Source of the DNA: Pseudomonas caricapapayae
GTDB lineage: Bacteria; Pseudomonadota; Gammaproteobacteria; Pseudomonadales; Pseudomonadaceae
Assembly: GCF_001400735.1 (NCBI RefSeq)
Contig: NZ_LJPW01000068.1
Location: 49,876 to 113,875 of the forward strand
DNA: 64,000 bases
Direction: 5' to 3'
Shown: piece after piece, positions 36,063 to 49,687 of the stretch
Position numbering within the stretch: position 1 is the stretch's first letter
Layout of the letters: the number at the start of each line of letters is the position of its first letter
Program-made: the position numbers and the translations under genes
The notes under the pieces: generated by a model
Database searches by the model: none
Told to the model about the DNA's origin: nothing
The model's input: the letters and a program-made list of their open reading frames with translations, nothing else

Positions 36063-38637
36063 TTCTCTACCGGTGCCAGTGTCTCTGAACGAGTACCTGG
36101 CGCATTTACCGATGAGCGACGAGCAGCGGGCAGAACTTGCCGGCTGCAAGACCTTCGCCGAGTTGCATGAGCGTCTTTCTGCGCAGCCGGTCAATGATCC
36201 TGCCGAGGCCGCTCAGGCTTCGGTAGGTCGCCGTCTTACGCTGACGACCGCAGACCAGCTGGAAGACGCCGAGATGCTCGGCGTCGATGCCAGCGGTCGG
36301 CTGTGCCTGAAGGCTACACCGCCCATTCGCCGAACGAAGGTCGTGCCAGAGCCCTGGCGTACCAACATTCTGGTCCGTGGCTGGCGTCGGCTGACCGGCA
36401 AGACCAATCCGCCCAAACCGGATCACGACGATCTGCCGCGTGATCTGCCGAAGGCACGCTGGCGCACCGTGGGGTCGATCCGTCGTTACATTCTGCTGAT
36501 CCTGATGCTGGGCCAGACGATTGTGGCTGGCTGGTACATGAAGGGCATCCTGCCGTATCAGGGCTGGTCGCTGGTTTCGCTCGACGAAATCACCCGTCAG
36601 ACCTTCGTGCAGACCGCTTTGCAGGTCATGCCTTATGCCTTGCAGACAAGCATTCTGTTGCTGTTCGGGATTCTGTTCTGCTGGGTATCGGCGGGTTTCT
36701 GGACCGCTCTGATGGGCTTTCTTGAACTGCTCACCGGTCGTGACAAGTACCGCATCTCGGGTGCCAGCGCAGGTAACGAGCCTATCGAAGCCGGCGCGCG
36801 CACCGCGTTGGTCATGCCGATCTGCAATGAAGACGTGCCACGGGTTTTCGCCGGTCTGCGGGCAACGTTCGAGTCGGTAGCCGCTACAGGTGATCTGGAC
36901 CGCTTCGATTTCTTCGTCCTCAGCGACACCAACGAGACTGACATTGCCGTGGCCGAGCAACAGGCCTGGCTGGATGTGTGTCGCGAGACCAAAGGTTTCG
37001 GCAAGATCTTCTATCGCCGTCGTCGCCGTCGCGTAAAGCGCAAGAGCGGCAACCTGGACGACTTCTGCCGTCGTTGGGGCGGTGAATACCGTTACATGGT
37101 CGTGCTGGATGCCGACAGCGTCATGAGCGGTGAGTGCCTGACCAGTCTGGTGCGTCTGATGGAAGCGACTCCTGATGCCGGTATCATCCAGACCGCGCCA
37201 CGTGCGTCGGGTATGGACACGCTGTATGCACGCATGCAGCAGTTCGCCACTCGCGTTTACGGCCCGCTGTTCACGGCCGGCCTGCACTTCTGGCAGTTGG
37301 GTGAATCCCACTACTGGGGCCACAACGCGATCATCCGCATGAAGCCGTTCATCGAGCATTGCGCCCTGGCGCCGCTGCCTGGTAAAGGTGCCTTCGCCGG
37401 TGCAATCCTGTCTCACGACTTCGTCGAAGCTGCGCTGATGCGCCGTGCCGGCTGGGGTGTATGGATTGCCTATGACCTGCCGGGCAGTTATGAAGAGCTG
37501 CCGCCTAACCTGCTGGACGAACTCAAGCGTGACCGTCGCTGGTGCCACGGCAACCTGATGAACTTCAGGCTGTTTCTGGTCAAGGGCATGCACCCGGTTC
37601 ACCGTGCGGTGTTCCTGACGGGCGTGATGTCCTATCTGTCGGCACCGTTGTGGTTCTTCTTCCTCGTGCTGTCCACGGCCTTGCTGGCGGTGAACACGCT
37701 GATGGAGCCGACCTACTTCCTTGAACCGCGTCAGTTGTATCCGTTGTGGCCACAATGGCACCCGGAAAAGGCCGTTGCGTTGTTCTCCACCACCATTGTC
37801 CTGCTGTTCCTGCCTAAACTGCTCAGCGTCATTCTGATCTGGGCCAAAGGCGCGAAAGGCTTCGGTGGCAAGTTCAAGGTCACCGTTTCGATGCTGCTGG
37901 AAATGCTCTTCTCGGTGCTGCTGGCACCGGTGCGTATGCTGTTCCACACACGCTTCGTACTGGCCGCTTTCCTGGGCTGGGCTGCGACCTGGAACTCGCC
38001 GCAACGCGACGACGATTCCACACCCTGGATCGAAGCGGTGAAGCGTCATGGTCCGCAGACATTGCTGGGCGCGTGCTGGGCCTTGCTGGTGTTCTGGTTG
38101 AACCCGAGCTTCCTGTGGTGGCTCGCACCCATTGTGGTCTCTTTGATGCTGTCGATTCCGGTTTCGGTGATTTCCAGCCGTACCAACCTGGGCCTCAAGG
38201 CGCGTGACGAGAAATTCTTCCTGATCCCTGAAGAGTTCGAGCCGCCGCAAGAGCTGGTTTCTACCGATCAGTACACCCATGAGAATCGCTGGCACGCCCT
38301 GAAGCAAGGCTTCATACGTGCAGTGGTCGATCCTCGGCAGAATGCTCTGGCCTGCGCGCTGGCAACTTCGCGCCACCGTCAGGCGCAGCCGATCGAAGTG
38401 GTACGTATGGAACGTGTCGATCAGGCGTTGAAGGTGGGGCCGGCAAAACTCGGTAATCAGGAGCGCCTGATGCTGCTGAGCGACCCGGTTGCCCTTGGCC
38501 GTCTGCATGAGCGCGTCTGGAGTGAAGGTCACGAAGAATGGCTCGCCGCCTGGAGGGCTTCCATCGAAGCTGATCCACATGCGCCGTTGCTGCCTTTGCA
38601 GCCTGTTGGCAACTCCTCGGAGCCGGTCCCGGTCTAA
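36055..38637 (+). CDS. opgH: Glucan glucosyltransferase OpgH
   Basis: Inner-membrane GT2 glycosyltransferase of 860 residues that polymerises UDP-glucose into the beta-1,2 backbone of periplasmic glucans and passes it across the membrane. The cytoplasmic catalytic domain shows [39 protein letters not shown] and the DRRWCHGN acceptor motif. About eight hydrophobic segments flank it. It starts within the last codons of opgG, so translation is coupled, and a strong terminator follows the stop. Confidence 0.96.
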   Translation: MSNSLPVPVSLNEYLAHLPMSDEQRAELAGCKTFAELHERLSAQPVNDPAEAAQASVGRRLTLTTADQLEDAEMLGVDASGRLCLKATPPIRRTKVVPEPWRTNILVRGWRRLTGKTNPPKPDHDDLPRDLPKARWRTVGSIRRYILLILMLGQTIVAGWYMKGILPYQGWSLVSLDEITRQTFVQTALQVMPYALQTSILLLFGILFCWVSAGFWTALMGFLELLTGRDKYRISGASAGNEPIEAGARTALVMPICNEDVPRVFAGLRATFESVAATGDLDRFDFFVLSDTNETDIAVAEQQAWLDVCRETKGFGKIFYRRRRRRVKRKSGNLDDFCRRWGGEYRYMVVLDADSVMSGECLTSLVRLMEATPDAGIIQTAPRASGMDTLYARMQQFATRVYGPLFTAGLHFWQLGESHYWGHNAIIRMKPFIEHCALAPLPGKGAFAGAILSHDFVEAALMRRAGWGVWIAYDLPGSYEELPPNLLDELKRDRRWCHGNLMNFRLFLVKGMHPVHRAVFLTGVMSYLSAPLWFFFLVLSTALLAVNTLMEPTYFLEPRQLYPLWPQWHPEKAVALFSTTIVLLFLPKLLSVILIWAKGAKGFGGKFKVTVSMLLEMLFSVLLAPVRMLFHTRFVLAAFLGWAATWNSPQRDDDSTPWIEAVKRHGPQTLLGACWALLVFWLNPSFLWWLAPIVVSLMLSIPVSVISSRTNLGLKARDEKFFLIPEEFEPPQELVSTDQYTHENRWHALKQGFIRAVVDPRQNALACALATSRHRQAQPIEVVRMERVDQALKVGPAKLGNQERLMLLSDPVALGRLHERVWSEGHEEWLAAWRASIEADPHAPLLPLQPVGNSSEPVPV

Positions 38638-38652
38638 GATCGCCCGGCTACG

Positions 38653-38690
38653 AAAAAGCCCCTGACGCTTACCGCGTCAGGGGCTTTTTT
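38653..38690 (+). terminator. Rho-independent terminator after opgH
   Basis: GCCCCTGACGC (38658-38668), loop TTACC, GCGTCAGGGGC (38674-38684) followed by TTTTTT. An 11-bp perfect stem, 20 bases after the opgH stop; the A run on the left side lets it act in both directions. Confidence 0.93.
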
Positions 38691-38726
38691 ATTGGGCTTT
38701 GTGGCAAAGAGCCACGCAGGCGAGGG

Positions 38727-38875
38727 GTAGGAGCGAACTTGTTCGCGAAGACGGTCGTTCAGGCGATGCATGTTCGGAAGGCTTGGCGACCCCTTCGCGG
38801 ACAGGTCCGCTCCTGCGCCCGTTGGGCAGAATCAAAAGCAGGCTGGTGTATAACTCCAAGCGCCCCAGCGTCGGA
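38727..38875. repeat. REPIN-like paired inverted repeat
   Basis: Left arm GTAGGAGCGAACTTGTTCGC starts at 38727 and the right arm CCTTCGCGGACAGGTCCGCTCC ends near 38813; the tail GGGCAGAATCAAAAGCAGGCTGGTGTATAA resembles the tails of the 2850 and 6306 copies. It fills the gap between the convergent opgH and chemoreceptor genes. Confidence 0.82.
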
Positions 38876-38895
38876 ATCCTTGCGTCGCAGATCTA

Positions 38896-40839
38896 TCAAC
38901 CCACCCTGAATTTCCCGACCAGTGTCTGCAAGTGCGTTCCCAGCCTGGCGAGTTCGACGCTGGAGGCTGCGGTTTGCTCGCTGGCTGCGGCGGTCTGTTC
39001 GGAAATATCGCGGACGCTGATGACGTTGCGGTTGATCTGTTCCGCGACCACGCTCTGTTCTTCGCTGGCGGTAGCGATCTGCTCGTTCATGTGCTGGATG
39101 GTCGCCACTGTGCGGGTGATCTGCTCCAGCGCGCTGCCCGCACGGCGGCTCAGTTCAACGGTGTTGTCGGTCAGGGTGCGGCTGTTATCCAGCGTGGTTG
39201 CGACCTGCTGGGTACCGTTTTGCAGTGCGGCGATCAACTCTTCTATCTCTTCTGTAGACTTTTGTGTGCGTTGCGCCAGGCCACGCACTTCATCGGCAAC
39301 CACCGCGAAACCTCGCCCGGCCTCGCCTGCGCGAGCGGCCTCGATGGCCGCATTCAGGGCCAGCAGGTTGGTTTGCTGCGAAACGGACTTGATCACGTCG
39401 AGAACGCCGACGATCTTGTTGCTTTCCAGCTTGAGCTCATTCATTGACTGGGTGGAGTTCATCACTTCGCGCGCCAATTGTTCGATCTGACTGATTGCCC
39501 GACCGACCACTTCGTCGCCGCTGCGGGCCTGTTGATCCGCCTGGGCGGCTGCCTGAGACGCCTCTTGCGCATTGCGCGCGACCTCTTGAACGGTCGCTGC
39601 CATTTCATTCATGGCCGTGGCCACCTGATCGGTCTCGTCCTTCTGGGTGTTGACCCCGGCACAGGTCTGTTCGGTGACCGCCGACAGGTGCTCGGCCGCG
39701 CTGGCGATCTGCGATACACCGGCACTGATGCCGCCGATCAGTTCACGCAGGCTGATGGTCATGGTCTGCATACTGCTCTGCAACTGACCCATTTCATCAC
39801 GACGCGTTACCGACATGTTCTGGCTGAGATCGCCCTGCGCGATGCGTGCCGCTGCAGTCAGTGTCTGCTGCAACGGCACAGTGATCTGTCGGGTCATGAC
39901 CCAGGCCGCGAGTAATCCGATCAGCAGTGCCAGGCCCGCGACGCTGCTCAGCGTAGCGCTGGAGTTCGCAGCTTCACTGTCGCGCTGGGCGTTTTGCAGG
40001 CGGTTCAGCGCGGCGACGGAGTCCAGTAGCGTCCCACCGAGACCTTCCATGATTTCCTGGTCGGCCTCGGCTTTGGCCTGAATCTGTTTGAACTCGTTCA
40101 GCCGTTCCCGATAGCCCTGCAGCGCTGCGGTTGCGGGTACCAGGCCCTGAAGGCTTTCGTTGCCCTTGTCCTGGGCGATCTGCCCGATTTCCTTGAGCGC
40201 TTCGTCAATGGCCGTGATGGCTGCAGTTTCATCCGCTTCCCGAGTGGTGAAGGTATACGCCTGTACCTGATAACGAGCGATCTGGACCTGCTGCCTGAGC
40301 TGGGAAATATTGGTGAATTCCTCCAGTTGCTCACTGCTGTCCTGTTCCTGACTTACGCTCTTGAGGACCTCTGTTTCAACCTGTGCGATCGCCTCGAGAG
40401 CCTGTTCTGACGCTTGTTCCAGGCGCGCGCGAATCTGGTTGCGGATCTGTCGGTTGGCCCGGATCTCCGTGAAGGTTTTCTCGATCCTGCTCAACGTCTC
40501 GAACTGTCCGTTGAGCAGCACAATGGTTTCTGCCTCTACGCTCTGTCGGTGCAGCGACGTGAGCTGGGCTTTCATTTCATTGAGCTTGTCTGTCACCAGT
40601 GCCGTGCTTTCCGGTGTCTTTTCTACGCGGTCGGTGATTCGTTCGGCGCGCAGGTCTTTGGTCAGGCTGTTGAGCTGAGCGATGTCCGAAAGTGACTCGG
40701 ATCGTTCGATCATGGTGTACAGGCCATGCCAGCCGGTCAGCGTGATGATCAGCGTCAATAACAGTACCAGGCCGAAACCCAGGGACAGTTTGAATCTGAC
40801 GTTCATGTTGCCGAGCGCTTGATTGATCAGTCGGAACAT
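38896..40839 (-). CDS. Methyl-accepting chemotaxis protein (first of tandem pair)
   Basis: Inner-membrane chemoreceptor of 647 residues. The start [11 protein letters not shown] at 40839 has AGGAG seven bases upstream, better than the ATG five codons earlier. After a first membrane segment ([13 protein letters not shown]) comes a long helical periplasmic domain of about 240 residues, of the double four-helix-bundle (HBM-like) size, a second membrane segment ([19 protein letters not shown]), a HAMP domain ([22 protein letters not shown]) and the signalling tip [33 protein letters not shown]. There is no C-terminal CheR pentapeptide. The ligand is unknown. Confidence 0.93.
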   Translation of the reverse strand: MFRLINQALGNMNVRFKLSLGFGLVLLLTLIITLTGWHGLYTMIERSESLSDIAQLNSLTKDLRAERITDRVEKTPESTALVTDKLNEMKAQLTSLHRQSVEAETIVLLNGQFETLSRIEKTFTEIRANRQIRNQIRARLEQASEQALEAIAQVETEVLKSVSQEQDSSEQLEEFTNISQLRQQVQIARYQVQAYTFTTREADETAAITAIDEALKEIGQIAQDKGNESLQGLVPATAALQGYRERLNEFKQIQAKAEADQEIMEGLGGTLLDSVAALNRLQNAQRDSEAANSSATLSSVAGLALLIGLLAAWVMTRQITVPLQQTLTAAARIAQGDLSQNMSVTRRDEMGQLQSSMQTMTISLRELIGGISAGVSQIASAAEHLSAVTEQTCAGVNTQKDETDQVATAMNEMAATVQEVARNAQEASQAAAQADQQARSGDEVVGRAISQIEQLAREVMNSTQSMNELKLESNKIVGVLDVIKSVSQQTNLLALNAAIEAARAGEAGRGFAVVADEVRGLAQRTQKSTEEIEELIAALQNGTQQVATTLDNSRTLTDNTVELSRRAGSALEQITRTVATIQHMNEQIATASEEQSVVAEQINRNVISVRDISEQTAAASEQTAASSVELARLGTHLQTLVGKFRVG

Positions 40840-40994
40840 TTGAATCTCCTGCAATGAGCGAACAGAAGCACGTCACGAGCGAGTCGGAACATGCGTTGTG
40901 AGCGCATCGGCAGGGTGATTCAGTGCGTGACCTGAGACGGTCGTAGGAGATTTCCGAGTACGAAGAGGGGGTGACGGGTGTCACGTTTTCCGGG

Positions 40995-41028
40995 TAAAAG
41001 AAGCCCGCGCTCAGTGCTGGCGCGGGCT
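40995..41028 (-). terminator. Rho-independent terminator after second chemoreceptor gene
   Basis: On the minus strand AGCCCGCGC, a nine-base loop, GCGCGGGCT and then TCTTTT. It lies 13 bases after the stop at 41042 and separates the two receptor genes. Confidence 0.85.
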
Positions 41029-41041
41029 GGAGCCTCTGTGG

Positions 41042-42958
41042 TCAGACAGTGAAGCGACTCACCAGCAACTGAAGATGGTTGCCCAGTCTTGCGAGCTCGA
41101 CACTGGAGGCCGCGGTTTCCTCACTGGCGGCAGACGTCTGTTCGGACACGTCGCGCACATTGATGATGCTGCGGTTGATCTCTTCAGCCGTGGCACTCTG
41201 CTCTTCGGCCGCCGCTGCGATCTGCTGGTTCATCGCCTGGATTGCCGAGACGGTTTTGGTGATGTTCTCCAGCGAGCCGCCGGCACGGCGCGTCAGCTCC
41301 ACGCTACTGGTGCTCAGTTCGCGACTGCTGTCCATGACCGTTGCGGCCTGCTGTGTGCCGCTTTGCAGGCGGGCGATCAGTGCTTCGATTTCTTCGGTCG
41401 ATTTTTGTGTGCGCTGCGCCAGACTGCGTACTTCATCGGCGACCACGGCAAAGCCACGACCCGCTTCCCCGGCGCGGGCGGCCTCGATGGCGGCGTTCAG
41501 GGCCAGCAGATTGGTCTGTTCCGCGACCGACTTGATGACGTCCAGCACACTGCCGATCTTGTCGCTTTCCTGTTTCAGAGCACCCATCGCTTCGCTGGAA
41601 TTGCCCACCGCAGACGCCAGGCGCTCGATCTGCGCGATGGCTTCGTTGACCACTCGCTCACCGTCACGGGCTTGCTGGTCAGCGGCCACCGCAGCTTCAG
41701 AGGCTTCCTCGGCGTTGCGTGCGACTTCCTGCACGGTCGCGGTCATCTCATGCATGGCCGTGGCCACCTGATCGGTCTCGACCTTCTGGCTGTTGACCCC
41801 GGCGCTGGTCTGTTCGGTCACTGCCGACAGCTCTTCCGCTGCACTGGCGATCTGGGTCACACCGTCGCGAATCCCGCCCACCAGCTCGCGCAAGCTGACA
41901 GTCATGCGCTGGATCGTGCTTTGCAGCTTGCCCAGCTCATCCTTGCGATCAACCTTGAGGTTACGACTGAGGTCGCCGGAGGCAACCCGCTCCACGACTT
42001 CAAGGGTCTCCCGCAGCGGTGTGGTGATCTGGCGGGTGATGACCCACGCGGCCAGGATGCTCAGCACCAAGGCCAGCGCGGTAGCTGCCGCGATCATCGT
42101 GACCGACTTTTCGCTGTCTGCGTCGCGGCTCTTGTTCTGTCTGGCGATCAGATCATTACTGGTGGCCAGCATGCTGACACCAAGCGTGGTCATCTTTTCC
42201 AGTGCTACCCTGCTGGCGGCCTGCGCATCACGGTATTGGCCTACAGCGGCGCGATAGCCCTTGAGACCGGCAATGGCCTGTTGCAGAGATGGCATGTAGT
42301 CGGAAGAAATATCGCCCGCCAGAGTGTTTATCCCGGTAATAGCATCGTCAATCGCCTGATTGGCATTCTTTTCAAAGTCGGGACGGCCGCTGTAGGTGTA
42401 ACCGCGGACCTGAAAGCGCGCCTGTTGAATCAGCTTGCTGACCCCGACGATGCCGTTGAAGGCAAGGATATTATCGGCCTTGAGCAGCTCGGCTTCGATC
42501 TTGTCGGCCTCAGCCACCGCCTTGTCGGCGTTGTCGCCCATCTGGCTGCGGCTTGCCTCGCGAGTGTCGATAGCCTTGGTCATCTCTTCAAACGACTGGC
42601 GATACTCGCGGGTTGACTGGATCTGGCCGTCCAGCAACTGAATATTCTCTGGGGTGCGCAGCAGGTTTCGGGCGGTTTGAAGCGCAGCGTCGAGCTGATC
42701 GAGCGTACTTCTGACTTCCGCTGCCGTCTCTGCGTTATACAGCGTCTCATAGCGCATCCGGTTGATGCGCAACTGAAGGGTCAGCTCGTTCACCTCTGCA
42801 ATCGCTGTGACACGGTCCCCGCGGCTGATCAGTGACTGATTGCTGAACCAGCCGGTGGCCGAGATCATCAGTGTCATCAGCAGGACCAGCCCAAAGCCGA
42901 TGGCCAGTTTCAAGCTTACGCTCGCGTTAGCGAGGCGTTGAGATAACCCACTAGACAT
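41042..42958 (-). CDS. Methyl-accepting chemotaxis protein (second of tandem pair)
   Basis: Chemoreceptor of 638 residues, clearly paralogous to its downstream neighbour. Both share the N-terminal pattern [24 protein letters not shown], a long helical periplasmic domain, a HAMP segment ([34 protein letters not shown]) and the identical core [19 protein letters not shown]. They end alike ([21 protein letters not shown]). The sensor parts differ much more, so each probably detects a different ligand. It has its own terminator, and therefore its own promoter is expected upstream of 42958. Confidence 0.93.
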   Translation of the reverse strand: MSSGLSQRLANASVSLKLAIGFGLVLLMTLMISATGWFSNQSLISRGDRVTAIAEVNELTLQLRINRMRYETLYNAETAAEVRSTLDQLDAALQTARNLLRTPENIQLLDGQIQSTREYRQSFEEMTKAIDTREASRSQMGDNADKAVAEADKIEAELLKADNILAFNGIVGVSKLIQQARFQVRGYTYSGRPDFEKNANQAIDDAITGINTLAGDISSDYMPSLQQAIAGLKGYRAAVGQYRDAQAASRVALEKMTTLGVSMLATSNDLIARQNKSRDADSEKSVTMIAAATALALVLSILAAWVITRQITTPLRETLEVVERVASGDLSRNLKVDRKDELGKLQSTIQRMTVSLRELVGGIRDGVTQIASAAEELSAVTEQTSAGVNSQKVETDQVATAMHEMTATVQEVARNAEEASEAAVAADQQARDGERVVNEAIAQIERLASAVGNSSEAMGALKQESDKIGSVLDVIKSVAEQTNLLALNAAIEAARAGEAGRGFAVVADEVRSLAQRTQKSTEEIEALIARLQSGTQQAATVMDSSRELSTSSVELTRRAGGSLENITKTVSAIQAMNQQIAAAAEEQSATAEEINRSIINVRDVSEQTSAASEETAASSVELARLGNHLQLLVSRFTV

Positions 42959-43048
42959 GACCGCTCCTTAGATGTCTGTTCTCTTACGAATGTACTTACA
43001 TCGGCCGCGTATCATCTAACTGAAGCGGCTTAGTTGACACTAAGGAGG

Positions 43049-43756
43049 CTAGAACAGGCGAGCGAGAAGCGCTGTTACCGCAGTTTCGACGCGCAGTATG
43101 CGCTCGCCCAGTTGCACCGGCTGCAAACCTGACTGACGCAACAGGTCGATTTCGTAAGGGATCCAGCCCCCTTCGGGGCCGATAGCCAGGGTAACGTGTT
43201 GCGAGATGGCGCGTGGGCAGGAGGGGAAGTCGCCGGGATGGCCGACCAGGCCCAGAGTACCGGCAGCCAGTTGTGGCAAACGGTCTTCAACGAAAGGCTT
43301 GAAGCGCTTTTCGATCACGATTTCAGGCAGCACAGAGTCGCGCGCCTGCTCCAGACCCAGAATCAACTGCTCGCGGATTGCTTCGGGCTCCAGAAACGGT
43401 GTTTGCCAGAAGCTTTTTTCGACCCTGTAGCTGTTCAGCAAGATGACTTTCGGCACACCCATCGTCGCGATGGTCTGGAATACCCGTCGTAACATCTTGG
43501 GGCGTGGCAGCGCCAGCAACAGGGTCAGAGGCAGTTTTGCCGGCGGCGTGGTATCCAGAGCAACGCGCAGCTCTGCTTCATGAGGTTCAAGACGCAGCAG
43601 TTCGGCACTGCCCAGCAGGCCATTGATGCGGCCCACGCGCAGACTGTCGCCGACCTCTGCGCGGTGCACCTCCTGCATGTGCTTCAGGCGGCGATCACGC
43701 AGGATCACACGGTCAGCCGCAATGAAATCGGCTTCCTCGAGCAGCAGCAGGTTCAC
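43049..43756 (-). CDS. rsmE: 16S rRNA (uracil(1498)-N3)-methyltransferase RsmE
   Basis: SPOUT-class methyltransferase of 235 residues modifying U1498 of 16S rRNA. The knot motifs [17 protein letters not shown] and [20 protein letters not shown] are at the C terminus; an N-terminal PUA-like RNA-binding part precedes them. The start is GTG at 43756, overlapping the tatC stop in GTGA. It is the last gene of a long minus-strand run from ubiE. Confidence 0.95.
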   Translation of the reverse strand: MNLLLLEEADFIAADRVILRDRRLKHMQEVHRAEVGDSLRVGRINGLLGSAELLRLEPHEAELRVALDTTPPAKLPLTLLLALPRPKMLRRVFQTIATMGVPKVILLNSYRVEKSFWQTPFLEPEAIREQLILGLEQARDSVLPEIVIEKRFKPFVEDRLPQLAAGTLGLVGHPGDFPSCPRAISQHVTLAIGPEGGWIPYEIDLLRQSGLQPVQLGERILRVETAVTALLARLF

Positions 43757-44553
43757 GGTGTAGTCGCGGGCGGCTGATCCTGCTTGTCAGCGTCCTCGGC
43801 CTGATCGTCCGGATGCTCGCCACGCTTCTTGATCATCGAACTGCACAATACGCCCAGCTCGAACAGCAGCCACATCGGTACCGCCAGCAGTGTCTGCGAG
43901 AAGATGTCCGGCGGAGTCAGGATCATGCCGACCACGAAGCAGCCGATGATCACGTAAGGGCGGATCTTCTTCAGGTATTTGACGTCGACGATACCGATCC
44001 AGACCAGCAACACCACGGCCACCGGGATTTCGAAGGCCACGCCAAAGGCGAAGAACAGCGTCATCACAAAATCCAGATAGCTGGCGATGTCCGTCATCAT
44101 CGAAACGCCTTCCGGTGTCACGCTGGCGAAAAAGTGGAAAATCAGCGGAAAGACCAGAAAGTAGGCGAAAGCCATGCCTGCGTAGAACAGGATGATGCTC
44201 GACACCAGCAACGGCACCGCAACGCGCTTCTCATGCTTGTACAGGCCCGGTGCGATAAAGCCCCATATCTGGTGCAGGATGACCGGCATGGACAGGAACA
44301 GCGCGACCATCATGGTCAGCTTGAATGGCGTGATGAAGGGCGAGGCCACATCGGTGGCAATCATCGTCGCGCCTTCAGGCAGGTAGACGCGCAACGGTGC
44401 CGAGACCAGTGTGTAGATCTTCTGCGTGAAGTAGAACAGACCGGCAAAAATCAGGAACACTGCCGCTACACAGCGCAACAGGCGTGTACGCAGCTCGGTG
44501 AGGTGCGAGATCAGCGGCATTTGCTGATCGTTTTCCGGGATATCAGCGCTCAT
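43753..44553 (-). CDS. tatC: Sec-independent protein translocase TatC
   Basis: Six-span inner-membrane core of the twin-arginine export system, 266 residues, which binds the RR signal peptide. Conserved [12 protein letters not shown] is near the N terminus and FRKEKR-region equivalents around [12 protein letters not shown]; the glutamate-rich cytoplasmic tail carries [14 protein letters not shown]. Overlaps tatB in ATGA and rsmE in GTGA. Confidence 0.96.
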   Translation of the reverse strand: MSADIPENDQQMPLISHLTELRTRLLRCVAAVFLIFAGLFYFTQKIYTLVSAPLRVYLPEGATMIATDVASPFITPFKLTMMVALFLSMPVILHQIWGFIAPGLYKHEKRVAVPLLVSSIILFYAGMAFAYFLVFPLIFHFFASVTPEGVSMMTDIASYLDFVMTLFFAFGVAFEIPVAVVLLVWIGIVDVKYLKKIRPYVIIGCFVVGMILTPPDIFSQTLLAVPMWLLFELGVLCSSMIKKRGEHPDDQAEDADKQDQPPATTP

Positions 44554-45032
44554 GGGGCTCGCGGTGGCAATGACGAATCGTGGGCGGAAGGTGCCGGGGC
44601 CGGTGTGCCAGCGTCGTCTGGCTTCGCGGTTTTCTCCAGCGACAGTGCGGTTTTCGGTGCCGCAGGTTGCGCAGGGCCGAGCTCGTGGGGCGTGCCCTCG
44701 TTGTGTGCGGCGGTGGCGGTCGGCGCTTCGGCAGGGGACGCTGCCGGCGGCGGGCTTACCGGCTCGTACGTGGTCTCGGGGTGCTGATTCTGAGCGAACA
44801 TTTTGCGCGCTTCGTCTTCCAGCGAAATAATGTGCTCGTTGTGCAACTGCCGACGAATTTCGTCAGCCCCGATTTCACGTTCAACTTCCTGTTTGATCGC
44901 ATTGAAGCTGCGCTTCAACCGGCCGATCCATAAGCCTGCGGTGCGTGCAGCACCCGGCAGGCGCTCGGGACCCAGTACCAGCAAGGCAACCAGGCCGACG
45001 AGCAGCAGTTCAGAGAAGCTGATACCGAACAT
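44550..45032 (-). CDS. tatB: Sec-independent protein translocase TatB
   Basis: Membrane-anchored partner of TatC, 160 residues. One N-terminal span [26 protein letters not shown] with the typical FSEL and GPERLP motifs, an amphipathic helix, then a Pro/Ala-rich cytoplasmic tail. It overlaps tatC by four bases and follows tatA by four bases. Confidence 0.95.
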   Translation of the reverse strand: MFGISFSELLLVGLVALLVLGPERLPGAARTAGLWIGRLKRSFNAIKQEVEREIGADEIRRQLHNEHIISLEDEARKMFAQNQHPETTYEPVSPPPAASPAEAPTATAAHNEGTPHELGPAQPAAPKTALSLEKTAKPDDAGTPAPAPSAHDSSLPPRAP

Positions 45033-45036
45033 GGGC

Positions 45037-45312
45037 TTAAACCTGGTCTTTGCGGATCGGCTCGTCGACTTTGTGTGCCTGCGCGTCGATGGTATGCGGC
45101 TGATTCAGCGGCGAGCCCTGAGGCGTCGGCTGTGCCTGCTGGGGTTGAGGTGCAGGCTGTTCGGCTGGCTTGTCGTCATCATTCATGGCCTTGCGAAAGC
45201 CCTTGATCGACTCACCCACATCGCTGCCCAGGCCCTTGAGTTTCTTGGTCCCGAAAACCAGTACCACGACAATCAGGATGACGATCCAGTGTTTCCAGTC
45301 AAAAATACCCAT
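45037..45312 (-). CDS. tatA: Sec-independent protein translocase TatA
   Basis: Pore-forming subunit of the Tat system, 91 residues. N-terminal span with [38 protein letters not shown], the defining TatA sequence including FG and the amphipathic helix, then a polar proline-rich tail. AGGAC precedes the start. First of tatABC, 44 bases after hisE. Confidence 0.96.
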   Translation of the reverse strand: MGIFDWKHWIVILIVVVLVFGTKKLKGLGSDVGESIKGFRKAMNDDDKPAEQPAPQPQQAQPTPQGSPLNQPHTIDAQAHKVDEPIRKDQV

Positions 45313-45332
45313 GAAACAGTCCTCGTAAAAGA

Positions 45333-45346
45333 TTTCAAGCTTGAAA
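45333..45346. repeat. 14-bp perfect palindrome between hisE and tatA
   Basis: TTTCAAGCTTGAAA is fully self-complementary and lies in the 44-base gap, about 20 bases upstream of the tatA start. It may be a protein site or chance. Confidence 0.35.
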
Positions 45347-45356
45347 GGGGAGAGCG

Positions 45357-45689
45357 TTACTCTGCTGTGCGAGCGGCTTTTTCCGCGTGGCCGGACAAGC
45401 CGAATCGGCGGTCCAGTTCATCGAGCACGGCTTGTGGGTGCTGGCCCAGCGCGGCGAGCATCACCATGCTGTGAAACCATAGGTCGGCGGTTTCATAGAT
45501 CACGTCACTGCAATCACCGCTGACCGCCGCGTCCTTGGCAGCAATGATGGTCTCGATCGACTCTTCGCCGAGTTTTTCCAGAATCTTGTTCAGGCCCTTG
45601 TGATACAGACTGGCGACATAGGAGCTGTCGGCAGCGGCGTCCTTGCGTGATTCCAGCACCTGGGCCAGACGGGACAACGTATCAGTCAT
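45357..45689 (-). CDS. hisE: Phosphoribosyl-ATP pyrophosphatase
   Basis: Second step of histidine synthesis: hydrolysis of phosphoribosyl-ATP to phosphoribosyl-AMP. 110 residues of the MazG-like all-alpha fold with [31 protein letters not shown] and [13 protein letters not shown], including the acidic metal-binding residues. It starts two bases after hisI ends. Separate hisE and hisI genes, rather than a fusion, are the rule in Pseudomonas. Confidence 0.95.
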   Translation of the reverse strand: MTDTLSRLAQVLESRKDAAADSSYVASLYHKGLNKILEKLGEESIETIIAAKDAAVSGDCSDVIYETADLWFHSMVMLAALGQHPQAVLDELDRRFGLSGHAEKAARTAE

Positions 45690-45691
45690 GT

Positions 45692-46084
45692 TCAGTGGCC
45701 TGCGTGGTAAATGGCATCAGGATCTTTCAGAACCGGGTCGACGGTCTTCCAGCCTGAGTTTTCATACACTCGATAAAAGCAGCTTTCACGGCCGGTATGG
45801 CATGCGATACCACCGATCTGCTCGACCATCAGGATAATGACGTCGGCGTCGCAGTCCAGACGCAGTTCATGCAGCTTTTGCACATGCCCCGATTCTTCAC
45901 CCTTGCGCCAGAGTTTGCCACGCGAACGCGACCAATAGATGGCACGATTCTCGGATGCCGTCAGGCTCAGGGCCTCGCGGTTCATCCAGGCCATCATCAA
46001 TACCCGGCCGGTCTTGTAATCCTGAGCGATTGCAGGCACCAGACCGTCGCTGTTCCAGTGAATCTCGTCCAGCCAGTCTTTCAT
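45692..46084 (-). CDS. hisI: Phosphoribosyl-AMP cyclohydrolase
   Basis: Third step of histidine synthesis, opening the adenine ring of phosphoribosyl-AMP. 130 residues with [18 protein letters not shown], the metal-binding [14 protein letters not shown] and the zinc-site [12 protein letters not shown]. It is followed at once by hisE and preceded by ubiB at 67 bases. Confidence 0.95.
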   Translation of the reverse strand: MKDWLDEIHWNSDGLVPAIAQDYKTGRVLMMAWMNREALSLTASENRAIYWSRSRGKLWRKGEESGHVQKLHELRLDCDADVIILMVEQIGGIACHTGRESCFYRVYENSGWKTVDPVLKDPDAIYHAGH

Positions 46085-46151
46085 ATCTACTCCGGCAGCC
46101 GGCTTTCATGCCCGGCGGATTGAACAGTGTGCCAGCGCCATACGCTGCTGG

Positions 46152-48390
<2,239 letters not shown>

Positions 48391-48391
<1 letters not shown>

Positions 48392-49161
48392 CAGGGTTTG
48401 ATACCGCGGTGCAAGGCCACGACGCCCGCAGTCATGTTGTGGTAGGTAACGCGGTCAAAACCGGCTTCTACCATCATCGACTTGAGGGTTTCCTGGTTGG
48501 GGTGCATGCGGATCGATTCGGCCAGGTAGCGGTAACTCTCCGAGTCGTTGGTGACCAGCTTGCCCATCAACGGCATGAACGCAAAGGAATAGGCGTCGTA
48601 CGCCTTGGACATGAGCTTGTTGGTCGGCTTGGAGAACTCCAGCACCAGCAGGCGTCCACCGGGCTTGAGCACGCGCAGCATCGAGCGCAGGGCGTCTTCC
48701 TTGTGCGTCACGTTGCGCAGGCCGAAGGCGATGGTCACACAGTCGAAATGGTTGTCCGGGAACGGCAGCTTTTCAGCGTCGGCCTGGACGAACTCGACAT
48801 TGCCCGACACGCCAAGGTCCAGCAGGCGGTCCCGACCGACCTTGAGCATCGAGGCGTTGATGTCGGCCAGCACGACCTGGCCGGTCGGGCCGACCAGATT
48901 CGAGAATTTGCGGGTCAGGTCGCCCGTGCCGCCGGCAATATCCAGTACGCGGTTGCCGGTACGGACACCTGAAAGCTCGATTGCAAAACGCTTCCACAGG
49001 CGATGCATGCCACCGGACAGCAGGTCGTTCATCAGGTCGTATTTGGCCGCAACCGAATGGAAAACCTCAGCGACTTTTTCTGCCTTCTGGCTTTCCGGTA
49101 CATTTTTGTAACCGAAGTGAGTCGTAGGTTCGGCATCGCTGCCTTTGCGCTGATCGTTCAT
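48391..49161 (-). CDS. ubiE: Ubiquinone/menaquinone C-methyltransferase UbiE
   Basis: SAM-dependent methyltransferase of 256 residues that adds the C-methyl group in quinone synthesis. Motif [16 protein letters not shown] is near residue 73; family marks [16 protein letters not shown] and [32 protein letters not shown] are present. First gene of the ubiE-ubiJ-ubiB run and divergent from the PHA granule genes across 143 bases. Confidence 0.97.
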
Positions 49162-49304
49162 ATCGCTTCACCGGAATAGAGTGCGGGCCATTCTAATCGC
49201 CAGGGCCGGCTTTGTCTTGACAAGGCTCACCAGCAACGCTTTCTTGGATGCAGGCGGGTGTATATAGTTGCGCCGCATTTCACATGACCATCAAGGAAGC
49301 CTGC

Positions 49305-49583
49305 ATGGCCAAGATAACCGTTGAACGCCCGCACACCCTGGGCCGGGAAAAGGCTCGCGAGAAGGCCGAGCAACTGGTCGAGAAGCTTTCCGACAAATAC
49401 GGGCTGGCCCACGAATGGGCGGGCGATACCGTGAAACTGGAAGGCAAGGGTGCCAAAGGCAAGGTCGAAGTCGAAGAAGCGTTGATCCGCATCGACATTG
49501 AGCTGAACTTCATTCTGTCGGCCATGAGCGGGTCGATCAAGGCAGAAGTCGAGCGGGTACTGGATAAAGCCCTGGCGGCCTGA
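49305..49583 (+). CDS. Polyhydroxyalkanoic acid system family protein
   Basis: A 92-residue protein of the PHA_gran_rgn family found beside PHA loci. The start MAKITVERPHTLG at 49305 has AAGGA upstream; the longer frame is unsupported. Sequence shows GREKAREKAEQLVEKLSDKYGL and LNFILSAMSGSIKAEVERVLDKALA. The exact role is unknown; granule-associated or regulatory is inferred from position 105 bases before phaI. Confidence 0.88.
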   Translation: MAKITVERPHTLGREKAREKAEQLVEKLSDKYGLAHEWAGDTVKLEGKGAKGKVEVEEALIRIDIELNFILSAMSGSIKAEVERVLDKALAA

Positions 49584-49687
49584 AGCCTGCGGCGCACCCT
49601 AGGGTGAGCATTCTAATTTTTCTCCGTAACTTTGTGTTCATGCCCGTTCCGGGGCGGTTCCTTCAACTTTCGAGCATGAGGTGCACC

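Noticed and set aside
36106..38580. An 824-codon open frame antisense to opgH
   Set aside because: Same antisense artefact; OpgH on the plus strand has all family motifs, while this frame has none.
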